Shown: positions 51,228 to 61,657, counted from the stretch's first letter. The stretch: DNA of 64,000 nucleotides from Blastocladiella emersonii ATCC 22665 (GCA_025594325.1 JANHCV010000012.1:1364001-1428000); one strand, 5' to 3'. The notes: generated from the letters alone by a model not told the origin. Program-made: numbers and translations.

Positions 51228-52268
51228 CATGTGAGATCACGCCACAAGTGTGGGACGCGCGAGACACCGCGCATCGCGATGCGGTCACGGGCCGCGTGCC
51301 TCGCGTCCGATGCAGCCGACTCAGATGACCATCGTGAGCATCACAAAGCGATTCCGATCGGTGACCGCTCCGCTCAAGCTAAGGCCATCGGATCGTGCGG
51401 ACGATGATGCGCCGTGAGCTGAGCTTGCATGTGCGAGCCGCAACGATGCCTGCGGCATGATCCACGCGGGGTCCTTGCTCCGACAGGGAAGGATAACCAT
51501 GCACGATTGATGAGATACTCATGAATCACGCCATGCCCTCAGTCGGCAGCACATCAACCTCAGACTCGACGGGCGGATACCTCACCTGGATTGCGACGAA
51601 CTTTGGAGCGGTCGTCGGGCTCCGCCTTCTTGCGTACTTTTGGAAACGGCTCCGAAGTCGTACCAGCGCCACGACTGTGCTGACCGGTGACCCGGCTTTC
51701 GAGACGGCCGCCGCTACACGAACAGTGCCTCGAGTCAAGTTACACGGCCACAAGCACCACCACCACCACCACCGTCACCTTCGCCCGCACGGGCACGATG
51801 GCCATCGAGTCGATGGCGCCAAAAGTCCAGCTTTCAACTCGCTGCAGACGGACGGGATGCCCATCTTCGACACTCCGACTGCGCCTGGCTCGCTCAACAT
51901 ACTCGCGACCAACTCGTACTCGAGCCATGGATCGGACTCGTTCAGCGACGGCTCCTTCACGGGTTCTGGCTCACGCTCGGGTTCCATCGGATCGGCCTCC
52001 GTGAAATCGGGTGTCGGCAAGGAAGACGGACCGTCGAGCGGGGAAGAGCTCTTTGTCACGGCAGCGTTGCTCCCGAGTCGCTCGGCCGACAGCGTAGTGT
52101 CGTCGCGGAGCCGCGACACTAATAGCTCCGCGGCCACGGGCGACAGTGGTGGACAAGGTGACGTGGACGGTGGCAGCGGTGGTCCTGAAAGGCATGATAG
52201 TAATAGAGCCGGCTGATCAAGGCAAAGGAATTACTACGCGTTTGGATATCATGTGAGGGCACGCCGCT
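51228..52268. repeat. Dispersed direct repeats flanking cluster genes
   Basis: The sequence ATCATGTGAG(A/G)NCACGCC lies just 3' of member B (about 51228-51245) and again just 3' of member C (about 52248-52265). Each is followed within 15 bp by a GGGAC.CG-type stretch. This indicates that the duplicated unit included the 3' flank. Confidence 0.55.
51533..52216 (+). CDS. Single-pass membrane protein, tandem family member C (227 aa)
   Basis: Intronless. The start at 51533 (MPSVGSTSTSDSTGGYLTW) is chosen because it aligns with member B; an in-frame ATG also exists at 51521. The membrane segment (IATNFGAVVGLRLLAYFW) is less hydrophobic and contains an Arg, and is followed by KRLRSRTSATTVLTGD, aligning with RRLRGASSMTVVPTDD of B. 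The tail has a His run (HGHKHHHHHHRHLRPHGHDG), then the shared motif LQTDGMPIFDTPTAPG, and a Ser/Gly/Asp-rich end. The Arg in the helix may mean a weakened anchor or a start of decay. Function unknown. Confidence 0.65.
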   Translation: MPSVGSTSTSDSTGGYLTWIATNFGAVVGLRLLAYFWKRLRSRTSATTVLTGDPAFETAAATRTVPRVKLHGHKHHHHHHRHLRPHGHDGHRVDGAKSPAFNSLQTDGMPIFDTPTAPGSLNILATNSYSSHGSDSFSDGSFTGSGSRSGSIGSASVKSGVGKEDGPSSGEELFVTAALLPSRSADSVVSSRSRDTNSSAATGDSGGQGDVDGGSGGPERHDSNRAG

Positions 52269-52423
52269 GCTGCGAGACATGCGGGACACGCAACTGATGG
52301 CACGTTGGCAGAGGATGTTTCTCGCGCCTCGCGTCCCCACCACTTGTCGACATACGTGCACGAGTCGCCGAAGAGCTGAGAATGAATTAGTGAATGTATT
52401 GCGGTAGTAGCTACTCGACGCGC

Positions 52424-53974
52424 TCACAGTTCCAGCGCATCCACGCGCTCGACCAACCCGTCCGCGCCCGCATCCGTGTCGACGAGGAGCCACGCGCGCA
52501 CCGTGTTCTCGTCAATCACGTCGCCCCACGCGGCGTCCCAGTTGTCGATCCACCAGCGGACGAGGGAGAGCCATGGCCCACGGTCGTCCGCGACGAGCAT
52601 AGCGTCAGCGAGCGGGTCGGGTCCGCGGATCCAGGTGGCGCCCCAGACGCGCGCGAGGTTGGACGCGGGCATGCGGGTGGTAGCGTGGGCGCGCGCGATG
52701 CGGCGGAGGACCCAGGCGGTGAGGGCGACGGCGACGCGGAGTTTGGGCGAGGGGATGAGCAGGGCGTCGCGGAACGCGGGCCACGGCGGGAGCGGCTGCT
52801 GGTTGACGGACGCGTCGGTGGGTTGCGCGGCGGCGTGCCACGAGCGCAGCGCGGGGTAGGCCGAGGCGGGGACGACGGGGTCGGGCAGCTCGCGGAAGTA
52901 GCGGGCGAGCAGGGTATCGGCGACGAGCGGCGCGTCGCCATGGAGCCCGTCGCCCTCGTCGTCGCTCGTGTCGAGGGCGCCGGGGAGGAAGGGCGAGGGG
53001 GTGGAGGCGGGTGGCGGCCACTTGGGTTTCCGGCCGGCGAGGGCGACGTGGTGGCGGTCGAGGAAGGCGCGGGCGCGGACCACGTCGGAGCCGCGGGGCG
53101 CGCGGCGGCAGATGCCCTCGGTGGCGAGTCCGGCGGGCGAGGCCATGACGCGGGCGGCGAGGACGACGCAGAGCGGGACGGGGGTGGGCAGGAGGTCGGG
53201 TGGGGCGGTGAACTCGGAGGCGAGCGGCGGCCACCAGTGGGCGGCGTCGAGGAGGGCGGGCGGGAGGTGCTTGGCCCAGTCGGGGTTCTCGCGGGCGAGG
53301 TGGTTGTGGGCGAGGACGGCGGCGGGGATGCGCAGCGAGGCGAGGTCGGGGAAGGCGTCGCGCGGGAGTGCGCTGAGGGTCGGGATGTACTGGACCTTGC
53401 GAAAGAACTTGGGGCTGACGAGGGCGCGCATGAACTCGAGGACGACCTTCATCCAGGCGGTCGGGTGGACGAGGTAGAGCTGCTTGAGGTTCTTTCGGAA
53501 TCTAGCGGCGAGCCTCCACCGGCGCGGGCGGCGGCGCGTTAGGTTGCTGATATTTCGTGAAATGAAAGGAGAGACGCACTTGCGGTCCATGGAGCGGTAG
53601 GCGCGGTAGAACCAGCGCGTCGAGGGGCGGTGCTCCGCGCCGGCGCCGAGCACGACGGCGACGTACTCGTCCACTTCGGAAGAGGCGGCATCGAGGGTGC
53701 GCGAGAGCAGGGCAATGAGCTCGGCGAGAATGACGTCGGGCGACAGGATGGCGGGGTCGAGCAGGTGGCACACGCAGAAGACGATGACGGCGCGGCCCAT
53801 GGAGTCGGCGCCGGCGTGGTACAGGACGTGGTCGCGGATGTAGGCGGCCTGGTCCTCGGGCGGCGACCCGCGGCGCAGGTTTTGCGAGGCGCGCGGCAGG
53901 TAGAGCGGCGGGCCGAGGTGGATTGCGTCCTCGTCGGTCGGGTCGTCGGCGGTTGTCGGGGGTGCGGACGCCAT
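52424..53974 (-). CDS. BCH (Sec14-like) plus RhoGAP domain protein, ARHGAP1/8-like
   Basis: GTPase-activating protein for Rho-family GTPases. Exons read 53974-53580 and 53501-52424; 490 aa. The N-terminal BCH/CRAL-TRIO-like domain has GRAVIVFCVCHLLDPAILS, MDRKFRKNLKQLYLVHPTAW and MKVVLEFMRALVSPKFFRKV, as in ARHGAP1. The RhoGAP domain carries GLATEGICRRAPRGSDVV with the arginine finger, LLARYFRELPDPVVPASAYP and TTRMPASNLARVWGATW, which are the three family boxes. An Asp/Gly loop is inserted before LLARYF. The intron is 78 nt (GTGCGT...TAG) and stop-free in frame, but splicing restores the conserved FRKNLKQLYLVHPT join. Likely roles are actin polarity and membrane traffic. Confidence 0.9.
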   Translation of the reverse strand: MASAPPTTADDPTDEDAIHLGPPLYLPRASQNLRRGSPPEDQAAYIRDHVLYHAGADSMGRAVIVFCVCHLLDPAILSPDVILAELIALLSRTLDAASSEVDEYVAVVLGAGAEHRPSTRWFYRAYRSMDRKCVSPFISRNISNLTRRRPRRWRLAARFRKNLKQLYLVHPTAWMKVVLEFMRALVSPKFFRKVQYIPTLSALPRDAFPDLASLRIPAAVLAHNHLARENPDWAKHLPPALLDAAHWWPPLASEFTAPPDLLPTPVPLCVVLAARVMASPAGLATEGICRRAPRGSDVVRARAFLDRHHVALAGRKPKWPPPASTPSPFLPGALDTSDDEGDGLHGDAPLVADTLLARYFRELPDPVVPASAYPALRSWHAAAQPTDASVNQQPLPPWPAFRDALLIPSPKLRVAVALTAWVLRRIARAHATTRMPASNLARVWGATWIRGPDPLADAMLVADDRGPWLSLVRWWIDNWDAAWGDVIDENTVRAWLLVDTDAGADGLVERVDALEL

Positions 53975-54461
53975 GGTTGCGCGGGTCACGGTCGTTGCAT
54001 GGGGAGTGTGGGTGCGGTTGCAGCAGGTCGCATGCCTGTGCGTCGCCTTCCCTGCCCTGTGTGCTGGCGAGGTGAGCGAGTGTGGCGGCGGCGGCGGCGC
54101 GGCGCTGTGTGGCGGGGCGCGTCCACGGCGCCGCACACGTGGGCCGGCTGCCGCGCCCGTCACGCGACGCGTTGCCATGGCGCGATTCGGTCGGCGTGTT
54201 GCGCCACTTTTGGCGGAGCGGCTCCAAGCTCTCCCGCGCGGCTTCCTCTCCCGCTGACGGCCCGAACGATGGCCCATCGCCCCATGTATCACGACATGCA
54301 CCGCGCCTCCCGAGCATTCACGCGCTGCCAACCAACGCGCACCTGCCGCCCGGCCCGACGTGTGCCCGAGAGCGGCGCGGGAGGCGCTCTGCTTTAAGGT
54401 GCAGCGTCTCCCGCTTGCCGAGCGCCGATGCCCCTCTGCACCGCACGCACACCGGCCCGCA
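53975..54461. promoter_or_regulatory. Shared intergenic region, RhoGAP / homoserine acetyltransferase
   Basis: About 490 bp between divergent starts. The frame of the MET2-like gene is open back to 54360 but has no ATG before 54462. No defined promoter element is seen. Confidence 0.4.
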
Positions 54462-56063
54462 ATGCTCGCCGTCGAGTCGCCCCTCTCTCCTCCCGCCCGG
54501 ACACTGCCCACCCGCGCCGCCGACGTGATCGACACCATGCCCTCCTCGACCTCCACCGCATCGCCGGATCCCAACGCCGCCGCCGCTGCGCCCGCGCGCC
54601 CCGACCCGCACGCGACCAACCCGTACCTCAAGCTCGTCGCCGACCAGCACATTGCGCACATCCCGTCCTTCACGCTCGAGTGCGGCGCAACGCTGACCGA
54701 CGTGCCCGTCGCCTACAAGACGTGGGGCACCCTCAACGCCGCCGGCACCAACGTGCTGGTCATCTGCCACGCCCTGAGCGGGTCCGCCGACGTGGCCGAC
54801 TGGTGGGCGCCGCTGCTCGGGCCCGGCCGCGCCTTTGACACGCGCCGCTTCTTCGTCGTGTGCTGCAACGTGCTCGGGTCGCCCTACGGGTCCGCCTCGC
54901 CGCTGTCCGTGAACCCCGCCACGGGGCGCATCTACGGGCCCGGCTTCCCCGTGGCCTCGATCCGCGACGACGTGCGCATCCACCGCCGCGTCCTCGACTC
55001 GCTGGGCGTGCGCCAGGTCGCCTTCGCCATCGGCGGCAGCATGGGCGGCGCCCAGGTCCTCGAGTGGGGCGCCGAGTTCGGGCCCGACTACGTCCGCTTC
55101 CTCGTCCCCATGGCCACGTCGAGCCGCCACTCGGCCTGGTGCATCTCGTGGGGCGAGGCACAGCGCCAGGCCATCTTCGCCGACCCAAACTACCTCGACG
55201 GCCACTACCCGGTCGCCAACGGGCCCGTCACCGGCCTCGCTAGCGCCCGCATGCAGGCCATGCTCACCTACCGTTCGCGCAACTCGTTCGAGTCGCGCTT
55301 TGGCCGCAAGGTCATGACGCGCGCCGGTTCCGGCACCGCGACGGTCGCGGCGCAGGAGCAGCAGCAGGTGCCGCCGCCCGTCAAGGCCGTGGCCGGGTCC
55401 GACGAGGCCGCCGCCGCCCCGCTCAGGCTCGCCCACAACGACGGCCTCGAGCACTACCGCTCCAACTCGTCGTCGAACCTCCTCGCCACCGCCACCGCTT
55501 CCGCCGCTGCCGCCGCGCAGACCCCGCCCCCGCCCGCCGCACCCGTCGCGCCCGAGTCCAAGGTAACGCCAGGCGTCTTCTCAGCGCAGTCGTACCTGCG
55601 GTACCAGGGCGACAAGTTCGTGCGCCGCTTCGACGCCAACTGCTACATCTCCCTGACGCGCAAGCTCGACACCCACGACGTGTCGCGCGGCCGCACCGCC
55701 GGCGTGCCCGCGACGACCGAGGCCGAGGACGAGCTTCAGCACTGGACCGCCGTCGCCCACGCCGTGCGCCAGCCCACGCTCGTGCTGGGCGTGGAGAGCG
55801 ATGGGCTGTTCACGCTCGGCGAGCAGGAACAGCTCGCGGCGCGGCTGCCCAACGCGCGGCTCGAGGTCATCCAGTCGCCCGACGGGCACGACGGGTTCCT
55901 GCTCGAGTTTGACCAGGTTGGCCGGCATGTCGCCGCGTTCATGCGCGAGGTCGCGCCTGAGCTGTTTGCTGCCGACGGTGCGGCGAAGGACGGCGAGGAG
56001 GTTGCGCTCGGCGAGACGGCCTTCACAAGCACGTTTGGCGAAGCCGATCTCATCGCGTGGTAG
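54462..56063 (+). CDS. MET2: Homoserine O-acetyltransferase (Met2/MetX family)
   Basis: Acetylates homoserine with acetyl-CoA for methionine synthesis. Intronless, 533 aa from the first in-frame ATG at 54462; a second candidate is at 54537. Alpha/beta-hydrolase fold: VAYKTWGTLNAAGTNVLVIC, HALSGSADVADWW, FFVVCCNVLGSPYGSASPLS, IRDDVRIHRRVLDSLGVRQV, the nucleophile elbow GGSMGGAQVLEW, FLVPMATSSRHSAWCISWGE and RQAIFADPNYLDGHYP. The catalytic Asp lies in VESDGLFTLGEQEQL and the His in SPDGHDGFLLE. A low-complexity loop of about 80 residues (Gln/Ala/Pro-rich) is inserted before SYLRYQGDKFVRRFDANCYI, as often seen in fungal Met2. The fungal type may transfer acetyl or succinyl; acetyl is favoured by family. 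Confidence 0.95.
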   Translation: MLAVESPLSPPARTLPTRAADVIDTMPSSTSTASPDPNAAAAAPARPDPHATNPYLKLVADQHIAHIPSFTLECGATLTDVPVAYKTWGTLNAAGTNVLVICHALSGSADVADWWAPLLGPGRAFDTRRFFVVCCNVLGSPYGSASPLSVNPATGRIYGPGFPVASIRDDVRIHRRVLDSLGVRQVAFAIGGSMGGAQVLEWGAEFGPDYVRFLVPMATSSRHSAWCISWGEAQRQAIFADPNYLDGHYPVANGPVTGLASARMQAMLTYRSRNSFESRFGRKVMTRAGSGTATVAAQEQQQVPPPVKAVAGSDEAAAAPLRLAHNDGLEHYRSNSSSNLLATATASAAAAAQTPPPPAAPVAPESKVTPGVFSAQSYLRYQGDKFVRRFDANCYISLTRKLDTHDVSRGRTAGVPATTEAEDELQHWTAVAHAVRQPTLVLGVESDGLFTLGEQEQLAARLPNARLEVIQSPDGHDGFLLEFDQVGRHVAAFMREVAPELFAADGAAKDGEEVALGETAFTSTFGEADLIAW

Positions 56064-56132
56064 AGCTGCTGACATACCTAAGTTGATAAAATGTATTCAA
56101 AACAAACCAGCGCAAACTAGCTACAACTCTAC

Positions 56133-59100
56133 TTACGCCTCCTGCTCCTCCTTGGCAGCGGCGGCGGCGGCCTTCTTCTCCTTCTTCGGCTTGGCCGCGG
56201 GCTCCTCGACGGGCATGCCGAGGAGCTTCTTGACCTCCTTGAACAGCGCCGCGGCAGCCTGCTTGGTGGGTGCCGTGGCGACGCCCTCGGCGGCGGCGCG
56301 CCACGCGTCCGTCGGGGCCTGCGCCTTGATCGCGGCGCGCAGCGCGGCCACCGTCAGCTTGAGCAGCGCCGTGTCCTTGGGGTTGTCGGCGAGCTCCTTG
56401 CCCATGAGCGCCGCGAGCGTCGACGAGGGCGACGCGACGGACTCGGGAGCGGGGGTGGGGGTCGGGGAAGCGCCCTTCTTGCTGCCCTTGGACTTCTTGG
56501 ACGCGGCGGGCTTCTTCTCGGCAGCAGCCGCGGGAGCGGCGCCGGCGAAGGCGGCCTTGAGCTCGGGGACCGCAGGGACGCGCTCGAGCAGCGGCTGGAT
56601 GACCGTCTGGACAGCCTTGACGTTTTTGCGCGACAGGTTCTTGGTCGCGGCCTCGAGGATCGGGCCGCACACGGCGGGGAGCGTGCGTGCGAGCGTGGCG
56701 AGGACCGACTTGTACCGCTTGATGTCGGCGAGCAGGATCGCGGCGGTGGCGGGCGACAGCTTGAAGGCCTTGAACATCTTGGTCAGGACCGGGTGCGCCT
56801 GGGCGAGGTTGCCCTTGAGGAACAGGGCGAAGAGAGCGTCGATCTCGCCGTCGGCCACGTCGTCGCCGGCTTCGACCTTCTTGATCTGGGCCACGGCATG
56901 CCACAGCTTGGTCGCGAGCTGCTTGTCGTTGGTCTGCCCGATACGGTCGGCGAGCGCGCGCAGGTGCGCGACGGGCGTGGCCGCGCGGTGCTTGAGGTAC
57001 ACGGCGACCAGGTCCGCCACGCGGTACTGGAAGTGCAGCCGCTCCGTCGCCTGCAGCCGCGTGTTCTGCTTGCGCACCAGCGCGCCCAGCACGTTGTCGA
57101 GCGCCAGCATCGCGTCGTCGTCCAGGTCGCTCTCCTCGTCGCCCGTCTGCGCCATGCCGCTCGACTGCAGCGCCTGCGTGATAGCCGCAGACAGCTGGCG
57201 CTGGCGCTCGGCCGCAGACTCGTCAGCCGCGTCCTCGTCCATGTCGTCCTCGTCGTCGTCATCCGAGGCAGCAGCTGCGCCGTCAACCTCCATGGAATCC
57301 TCCTCCTCGTCATCGTCGTCCGAGGACTCGGCCTCTTCCTCGACCTCCTCCTCCTCGTCCTCGTCCATCTCCTCGTCATCCGCGCCCGTCTCCCCCGCGA
57401 GGACCGAGACGAGCAGGTCGAGCGTGTTGTCGGTCATGGCGTCAGCGAACTGGCCAAACACCTGGTTGCAGAGTCGGCGGAGCCACGCCATCGGGTGGGC
57501 CGTGAGCTCGAGCATGGTATCGGCGAGGACATCGAGCGGGTGGAGCTCGTCGTCGCCGCCCTGGTTCCCCTCGGCGTACCGGCGCCACACGGAGACGAGC
57601 TCGTCGACGACGGCAGGCGTCGCGGCATCGCCCTCGGCGGCGCGCGCGTCCATGCCGACCACGAGGTGCGCGGCCATGACGAGCGCGCGGATCGCGTTCT
57701 CCTTCTTCTGCATCACGGCCTCGCCCGCGGTCGCGGGGGACTCGACCCACGCGAGCACGCGCGCGTCCGCGTCGGGGAACGCGCGGTAGATGGCGGCGAG
57801 CGACTCGACGTGGGTCTCGGGCGCCGGGACCGCGCGCGCCAGGAACTCCTGCACGCGGCGCGCGCTGTCGCGGGTCGCGCCGTGCACGGGGCCGAGCAGG
57901 AACGACGCGATGCGCGTGCGCAGGTCCGAGCCCGCCGTCGCCGAGGCGCCGGTCACGGTCACGAGCGAGCCGTGCACGAGCGCGTCGAGCGGGGCCGTCG
58001 AGGCGTCGGCCTCGGCCGAGGTCGCGGCGGTCACCGCGCGGTCGAGCAGCGTGTCGACGTACGCGGCGAGGTCGGCCTCGGTCAGCGCCGCGAGGAGGGT
58101 CTCGAGCGGGTCGACGGTGGCGGTCGCGGGCGACTCGGCGTCGTCGTCGCTCGACTCGTCCTCCTCATCGCTGGACGCATCACCGTCAGTCTTCTTGGGA
58201 GCAGCCGCCTCGGCAGCCTTGCGGGCGGTGCGGAACACGGCGGGCTTGACGCTAGCGAGGACCGTCGGGATGGCGGCGGGGTCCGCGAGGCACGCGGCGT
58301 GGACGACGCGCATAGCACGGCGCACGTGCGGGCGGAGGGCGTGGCGGCGCGAGGCGGTGGCGGCGTCGAGCAGGCGGACGAGGTTGGTGGAGAAGAGCGT
58401 CGGGAGCAGCGCGACGGGGACCGCGGCGAACAGGTACGCGAACAGGTGCAGGGCCGCGGCCTGGCGCTGCGGCAGCGACACGAGCATGGTGCGGTCGACG
58501 GCGTGCCAGAAGGCGGCGAGCAGCGCCGCGTCAACGGTCGCGGCGGACCGGCGCGAGGGCAGGGCCGTGGCGGTCTCGTCCTCGTCGTCGGTCTCGAACG
58601 AGGGGAGCGTGATCTCGACGCGCGCGGCGGGGACGCCGAGGATGCGCGCAATGAGGACCGACCACACGGTGTGCAGGCGCGGGGCGACGCTGGTGGCGTC
58701 GAGGAGCAGGTCCGTGATGGGGCCGGCGGAGAAGGCCTCGGCCGAGACGGGGAGCGGGGTGGCCATCTTGAAGTGCTCGAGGTAGGCCGAGAGCGTCAGC
58801 TGGTGCAGCGACGTGAACTCGGCGGCGGTCGCGGGGAGCAGGGCGGCGGCGGCGGTCTCGGCAATGGCGGCGCGGTGCGCTGGCTGTATACACGCGCGGT
58901 TGTGCGGGTTAGCGGTTGTCCAGAAACGCGCGCGGAGTGCGAGATGACACGTACGCAGGCTTCGATCAGGCGGAACAGGAGCACGAGGCCGGCCTCGCGG
59001 AGGTACTGCTTGGCCTCGATGACAGCGACAAGGGCGGTCGCCATCTCGACGGCGTCGGCGGCGGTGGTCGACTCGTGGGCGGCGAGGCCCGACTCGAGCG

Positions 59101-59593
59101 CGGCCGTGACGACGAGCATGCGGCCAAACAGCTTGTCGCGCTCGTCGGCAGTCGAGTCCGAGGGCGCATCGAGAATGTACTTGTGCATGGCGGCGTGCAG
59201 GACGGCCCACCGCAGCGTCGGGAACGCGAGGCGGACGAGCCAGGTCAGGGCGAGCGTGAACCCCTGGCGCGCGGCCTCGCGGCCCGACGGCACGCCCTTG
59301 ACGAGGCGCGTGAAGGCGTAGGCGACGTGCGGGTGCAGCACGTCCTGGACGGCGGCCAGGAGCGCGGCGTTGTGCGCCTTGCGGGCGGCGGCGTCGGCGG
59401 GGACGGGCGCGGCCAGGGCGGCGTCGAGCGCGGCGGTCGCGGGCGCGGCGGCGGCATGGGCCTGGTGCAGCGGGGCGAGGTGGACCAGCAGCTTGTGGGC
59501 GGCGGCGACGCGCGCCTTCTCGTCGACGGACGCGAGGTCCCAGAAGTGCTGCAGCACGGGCTGCGGCGGCAGGTTGCGGGCGAGCGGGGCCAT
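56133..59593 (-). CDS. POL5: DNA polymerase phi / Pol5 (MYBBP1A family) nucleolar protein
   Basis: Nucleolar protein needed for rRNA synthesis and ribosome assembly; despite its name it is not a canonical polymerase. Exons read 59593-58955 and 58883-56133; 1129 aa. N-terminal blocks: LQHFWDLASVDEKARVAAAH, YAFTRLVKGVPSGREAARQG, FTLALTWLVRLAF, KLFGRMLVVTAALESGL and LREAGLVLLFRLIEAC. Middle: HTVWSVLIARILGVP and AAFWHAVDRTML. An extremely acidic block (Glu/Asp/Ser, genomic 57230-57385) is a family hallmark. The C-terminus is Lys/Ala-rich, likely nucleolar targeting. The stop is only 69 bp from the stop of the convergent MET2-like gene. Confidence 0.9.
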
Positions 59594-59754
59594 GGTGTCG
59601 ATTGCGTGATCCGTCGTCGTCGTCGTCGTCACTTCCAACGGCGCCTTCGACGTGACAGCGATGGCGTGTGGCTCGACGATCGGTGAGGCCCGCGGCGGCC
59701 GGTGCGGCCGAAGCGTCGCGAAGTGTGTACTCACGGTCAGCGGGGCGCATGTGA

Positions 59755-59810
59755 CTTGCTGCTAGGGGCTCTACAACACGAAGTTCGCAGTTCGAATCCT
59801 CGTCTCCCCT
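59755..59810 (+). other. tRNA-like 3' fragment with B-box
   Basis: The sequence around 59788-59798 (AGTTCGAATCC) matches an internal pol III B box/T-loop and is followed by a CTCGTCTCCCC-like acceptor end. I could not find a matching 5' acceptor or D-arm upstream, and the T stem has mismatches. It is a relic or chance match rather than a working tRNA gene. Confidence 0.3.
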
Positions 59811-59873
59811 CGCGGCCGCGCTCTCTGCAACCTCACGGGCCCATCTTGCAACGCAATCGAACCCTTAACAACC

Positions 59874-61626
59874 ATGAGCAGCGACGTCCGGGTGATCCGC
59901 AATGTGCTGCTGCCGCACTTTGGCGAGCACGTCACGGTGAGTTGCTGCATGCTGCGAGAGCAACACCCGCCGGTCGCTCACGAGCGCCATCTTCCCTCCC
60001 CTCCTCGTGTAGTCCGTAGCGTGCGCGCTCGCGAAAAAGGGCCGTCAGACGCTCGCCCAGGTTGCGCGGGTCAGCGGGCACACGGTGCCGATTGCCCGCC
60101 TCGCGCTGCTGGTGCTGATCCAGCACGGGCTGGCCGTGTACTTTGCGCAGGTCGAGGGCTCGCGCGAGGTGCTGTACTACACGCTCGACGTGCAGCGGGT
60201 GCTGTGGCGGCAGCGGTTCCCGCGGTACATCAAGGCGGCGCGCGACCTGTACCAGGACGAGGGCAAGCTGATTGTGTCGCTGCTGCTGCTGCACGGCCGG
60301 CTGTCGCTGGCCAAGCTGCTCGCGCTGACGGACCGCCGCCAGTACCAGACCGAGAGCGTGCGCGAGACCTTCATCCAGATGGTTCACGACCGCTACCTCA
60401 AGGGGTCCGCCGCCACCGACTCGGTCTCGGACCTCGACGTGCGCCTCAAGCGCCACAAGGAGGACCTCGACAAGCTCGGCGTCATGCCCACACCCAAGGA
60501 GCTGCGCTCGCTCGCCCTCAAGCGCGAGCGCGAGGCCCAGGAGGAGCTCGACAACGCCGTCGTCATTGGCATGAAGCGCAAGCCGGGGCTCGCCAACTCG
60601 ACCTCGGCCGCCGACTACAGCAACAAGGCGTACAAGGCGTTTGACCTCGACCCGGACGTGTACTTTGTCGTGCACTACGAAAAGTTCCACCGCACCTTCC
60701 AGCTCGACATGCTGGTGCAGGTCGCGCAGGAGCGCATCAACCTGGTCGCCGGCAAGGTGCTGCGGTGCGCGATCCAGCTGCTGACGACGGCCGCGCCCAC
60801 GGCCGGGTCGGCGGCGAGCGACAGCAATGAGGGCGCGGGCCTGCTCGCGGCGCGCCCGACCACGGCGACCACGGTGACGCCGTCGCAGATCCACCACAAC
60901 CTCCAGATCTCCGAGGCCAACCTCGCCATGGAGTACCCGCGCGACTTCACGCCGGGCGCGGTGCAGAAGGTCAACGACTACCTGGACCTGCTCGAGGCGT
61001 CCGAGCTGCTGGTCAAGGACTCGAACCGCAACGCTTTCGCGCTGCCTTCGCAGTCGCAGATCGCCACGGTGCTGCAGGTGCGGCACGCACAGCACTACGC
61101 GTACAAGCGGCACGGCAAGTGGGGCATGCGCATCTTCCGCGCGCTGCTGCTGCGCGGCAAGCTCGAGGAGAAGCAGCTCGCCACGCTCACCATGCTCCCC
61201 GTGTCGTCCGCCCGCCGCGCCATGTACGAGATGCACCACCAGGGCCTGATCGAGCTGCAGCTCGTGCACAAGACGGCCGACCGCGCCCCGATGCGCACCT
61301 TCTACATCTTCTACATCGACATGCCCAACATGGTGCGGTCGTTCCGCCTGGGCCTGCGCCAGGCGCTGTGCAACGCGGCCGAGCGGCTGGTCGCGACCGA
61401 GGCCGTGGCGCGCGGCGGGGCGGGCGCGGCAGCGGCGGCGGCAGCGGCGCGGCGGCAGCGACTCCTGGCCAAGCGCGCGGCCGAGGCGGACGGCGGCGAG
61501 GAAGGGGACGATGTGGACAAGGACATGGTGGACGCCGAGACGCTGATGCAGAAGAACGAGAAGGCGCAGCGCATGCTCAAGGTGGCGCTGCTGCGGCTCG
61601 ACAAGGACATGCTCATCTACGAGTAG
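59874..61626 (+). CDS. RPC82: RNA polymerase III subunit RPC3 (Rpc82/POLR3C)
   Basis: Winged-helix subunit of the RPC3-RPC6-RPC7 subcomplex that opens the promoter for pol III. Exons 59874-59936 and 60013-61626; 558 aa. The acceptor at 60012 is chosen because it gives the in-phase join EHVT-SVACALAKKGRQTLAQ. Blocks: IRNVLLPHFGEHV, LALLVLIQHGLAVYFAQVEG, RFPRYIKAARDLYQDEGKLI, VSLLLLHGRLSLAKLL, VYFVVHYEKFHRTFQLDMLV, WGMRIFRALLLRGKLEEKQL, MLPVSSARRAMYEMHHQGLI and TFYIFYIDMPNMVRSFRLGL, with a C-terminal coiled coil ending LLRLDKDMLIYE. Four winged-helix units are visible. An Ala-rich stretch sits before the final coil. Confidence 0.92.
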
Positions 61627-61657
61627 GTTTCGCACGGTTGTATTGGGTCCTCTCTTT

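Noticed and set aside
56793-59321. Long + strand frame of 842 codons opposite Pol5
   Set aside because: Arg/Gly/Val-rich shadow of the Pol5 coding strand; no recognisable protein features.
59755-59810. Functional tRNA gene
   Set aside because: No D-arm or matching 5' acceptor could be found, and the T stem has mismatches.
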